5,141 bases of DNA from positions 1-5,141 of the forward strand of contig CAZLXB010000056.1 of assembly GCA_964563545.1 (NCBI GenBank), given 5' to 3'. The translations under genes were made by a program, and so were the position numbers. Source of the stretch: Casp-actino8 sp964563545. GTDB taxonomy: Bacteria; Actinomycetota; Acidimicrobiia; Acidimicrobiales; Ilumatobacteraceae. This document shows positions 5,087-5,141 of this stretch, one piece after another. The notes beneath the pieces are model-generated. The model saw only the letters and a list, made by a program, of their open reading frames with translations, was not told where the DNA came from and did no database searches. Within the stretch, counting starts at the first letter, position 1, and every line of letters begins with the position of its first letter.

Positions 5087-5141
5087 TGGTGGGCGTGACG
5101 GGACTCGAACCCGGGACCTCCACCGTGTCATGGTGGCGCTC
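5087..5141 (-). tRNA. tRNA-Val(GAC), 3' portion (5' end beyond window)
   Basis: Read on the minus strand from 5141, the sequence gives the 3' half of the D stem (GAGC), G26, anticodon stem CCACC/GGTGG, and the 7-nt loop ATGACAC. T33 is followed by anticodon GAC, which reads GUC valine codons. The variable loop is AGGTC, the T loop is TTCGAGT, and the acceptor strand CACGCCC is followed by A and an encoded CCA ending at 5087. About 21 bases of the 5' side are missing. The T stem pairs CCGGG with CCCGT, leaving a C·U mismatch at the 49-65 position; the other four pairs are sound. Confidence 0.9.

Noticed and set aside
5043..5141. Integrative element boundary at the tRNA 3' end
   Set aside because: No repeat of the tRNA 3' sequence, no integrase and no phage-like gene is seen in the window.

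Overview
The window looks like chromosomal DNA from a high-G+C actinobacterium. The clues are a 13E12-type DUF222/HNH protein, GC-rich third codon positions, and two start codons with no Shine-Dalgarno sequence but a -10-like hexamer placed as in actinobacterial leaderless transcripts. Marine or freshwater Acidimicrobiia (Ilumatobacter-like) would fit, but that is an impression of protein style, not a demonstrated placement.

Layout from left to right: the last 17 codons of a rightward gene (ends at 55); a leftward carotenoid oxygenase gene (1431 to 64); a 58-bp divergent control region; a rightward TetR-family regulator gene (1490-2083); a leftward DUF222/HNH nuclease-like gene (about 3351 to 2089); a second divergent intergenic region of about 134 bp with a palindrome and a strong hairpin; a rightward secreted beta-propeller protein gene (3486-5042); a 9-bp intergenic hairpin; and the 3' three-quarters of a leftward tRNA-Val(GAC), cut by the window edge. 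Genes alternate in strand, so every junction is either divergent with control elements or convergent. Two of the convergent junctions have only 8 and 5 bp between stop codons.

The best-supported functional unit is the carotenoid oxygenase/TetR pair. The two genes are divergent and share one compact region. A perfect 13-bp palindrome (TTGACACTGTCAA) there contains a consensus TTGACA -35 box on each strand, and a second copy of the core lies 23 bp away next to the oxygenase start. The simplest model is a TetR protein that represses the oxygenase and itself until a hydrophobic or aromatic (apocarotenoid- or stilbene-like) ligand binds. The regulator's ligand and the enzyme's substrate cannot be read from sequence.

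The second notable gene encodes an exported seven-bladed YVTN-type propeller followed by a Listeria-Bacteroides-type repeat and a cysteine-rich Ig/FN3-like end, with eight cysteines after the signal peptide. Its leader contains a hairpin that would cover its own ribosome binding site. I see no CRISPR array, insertion sequence, rRNA or phage genes. Nothing here clearly amounts to a new multi-gene system; the strongest leads are the two control regions and the propeller protein's unusual tail.
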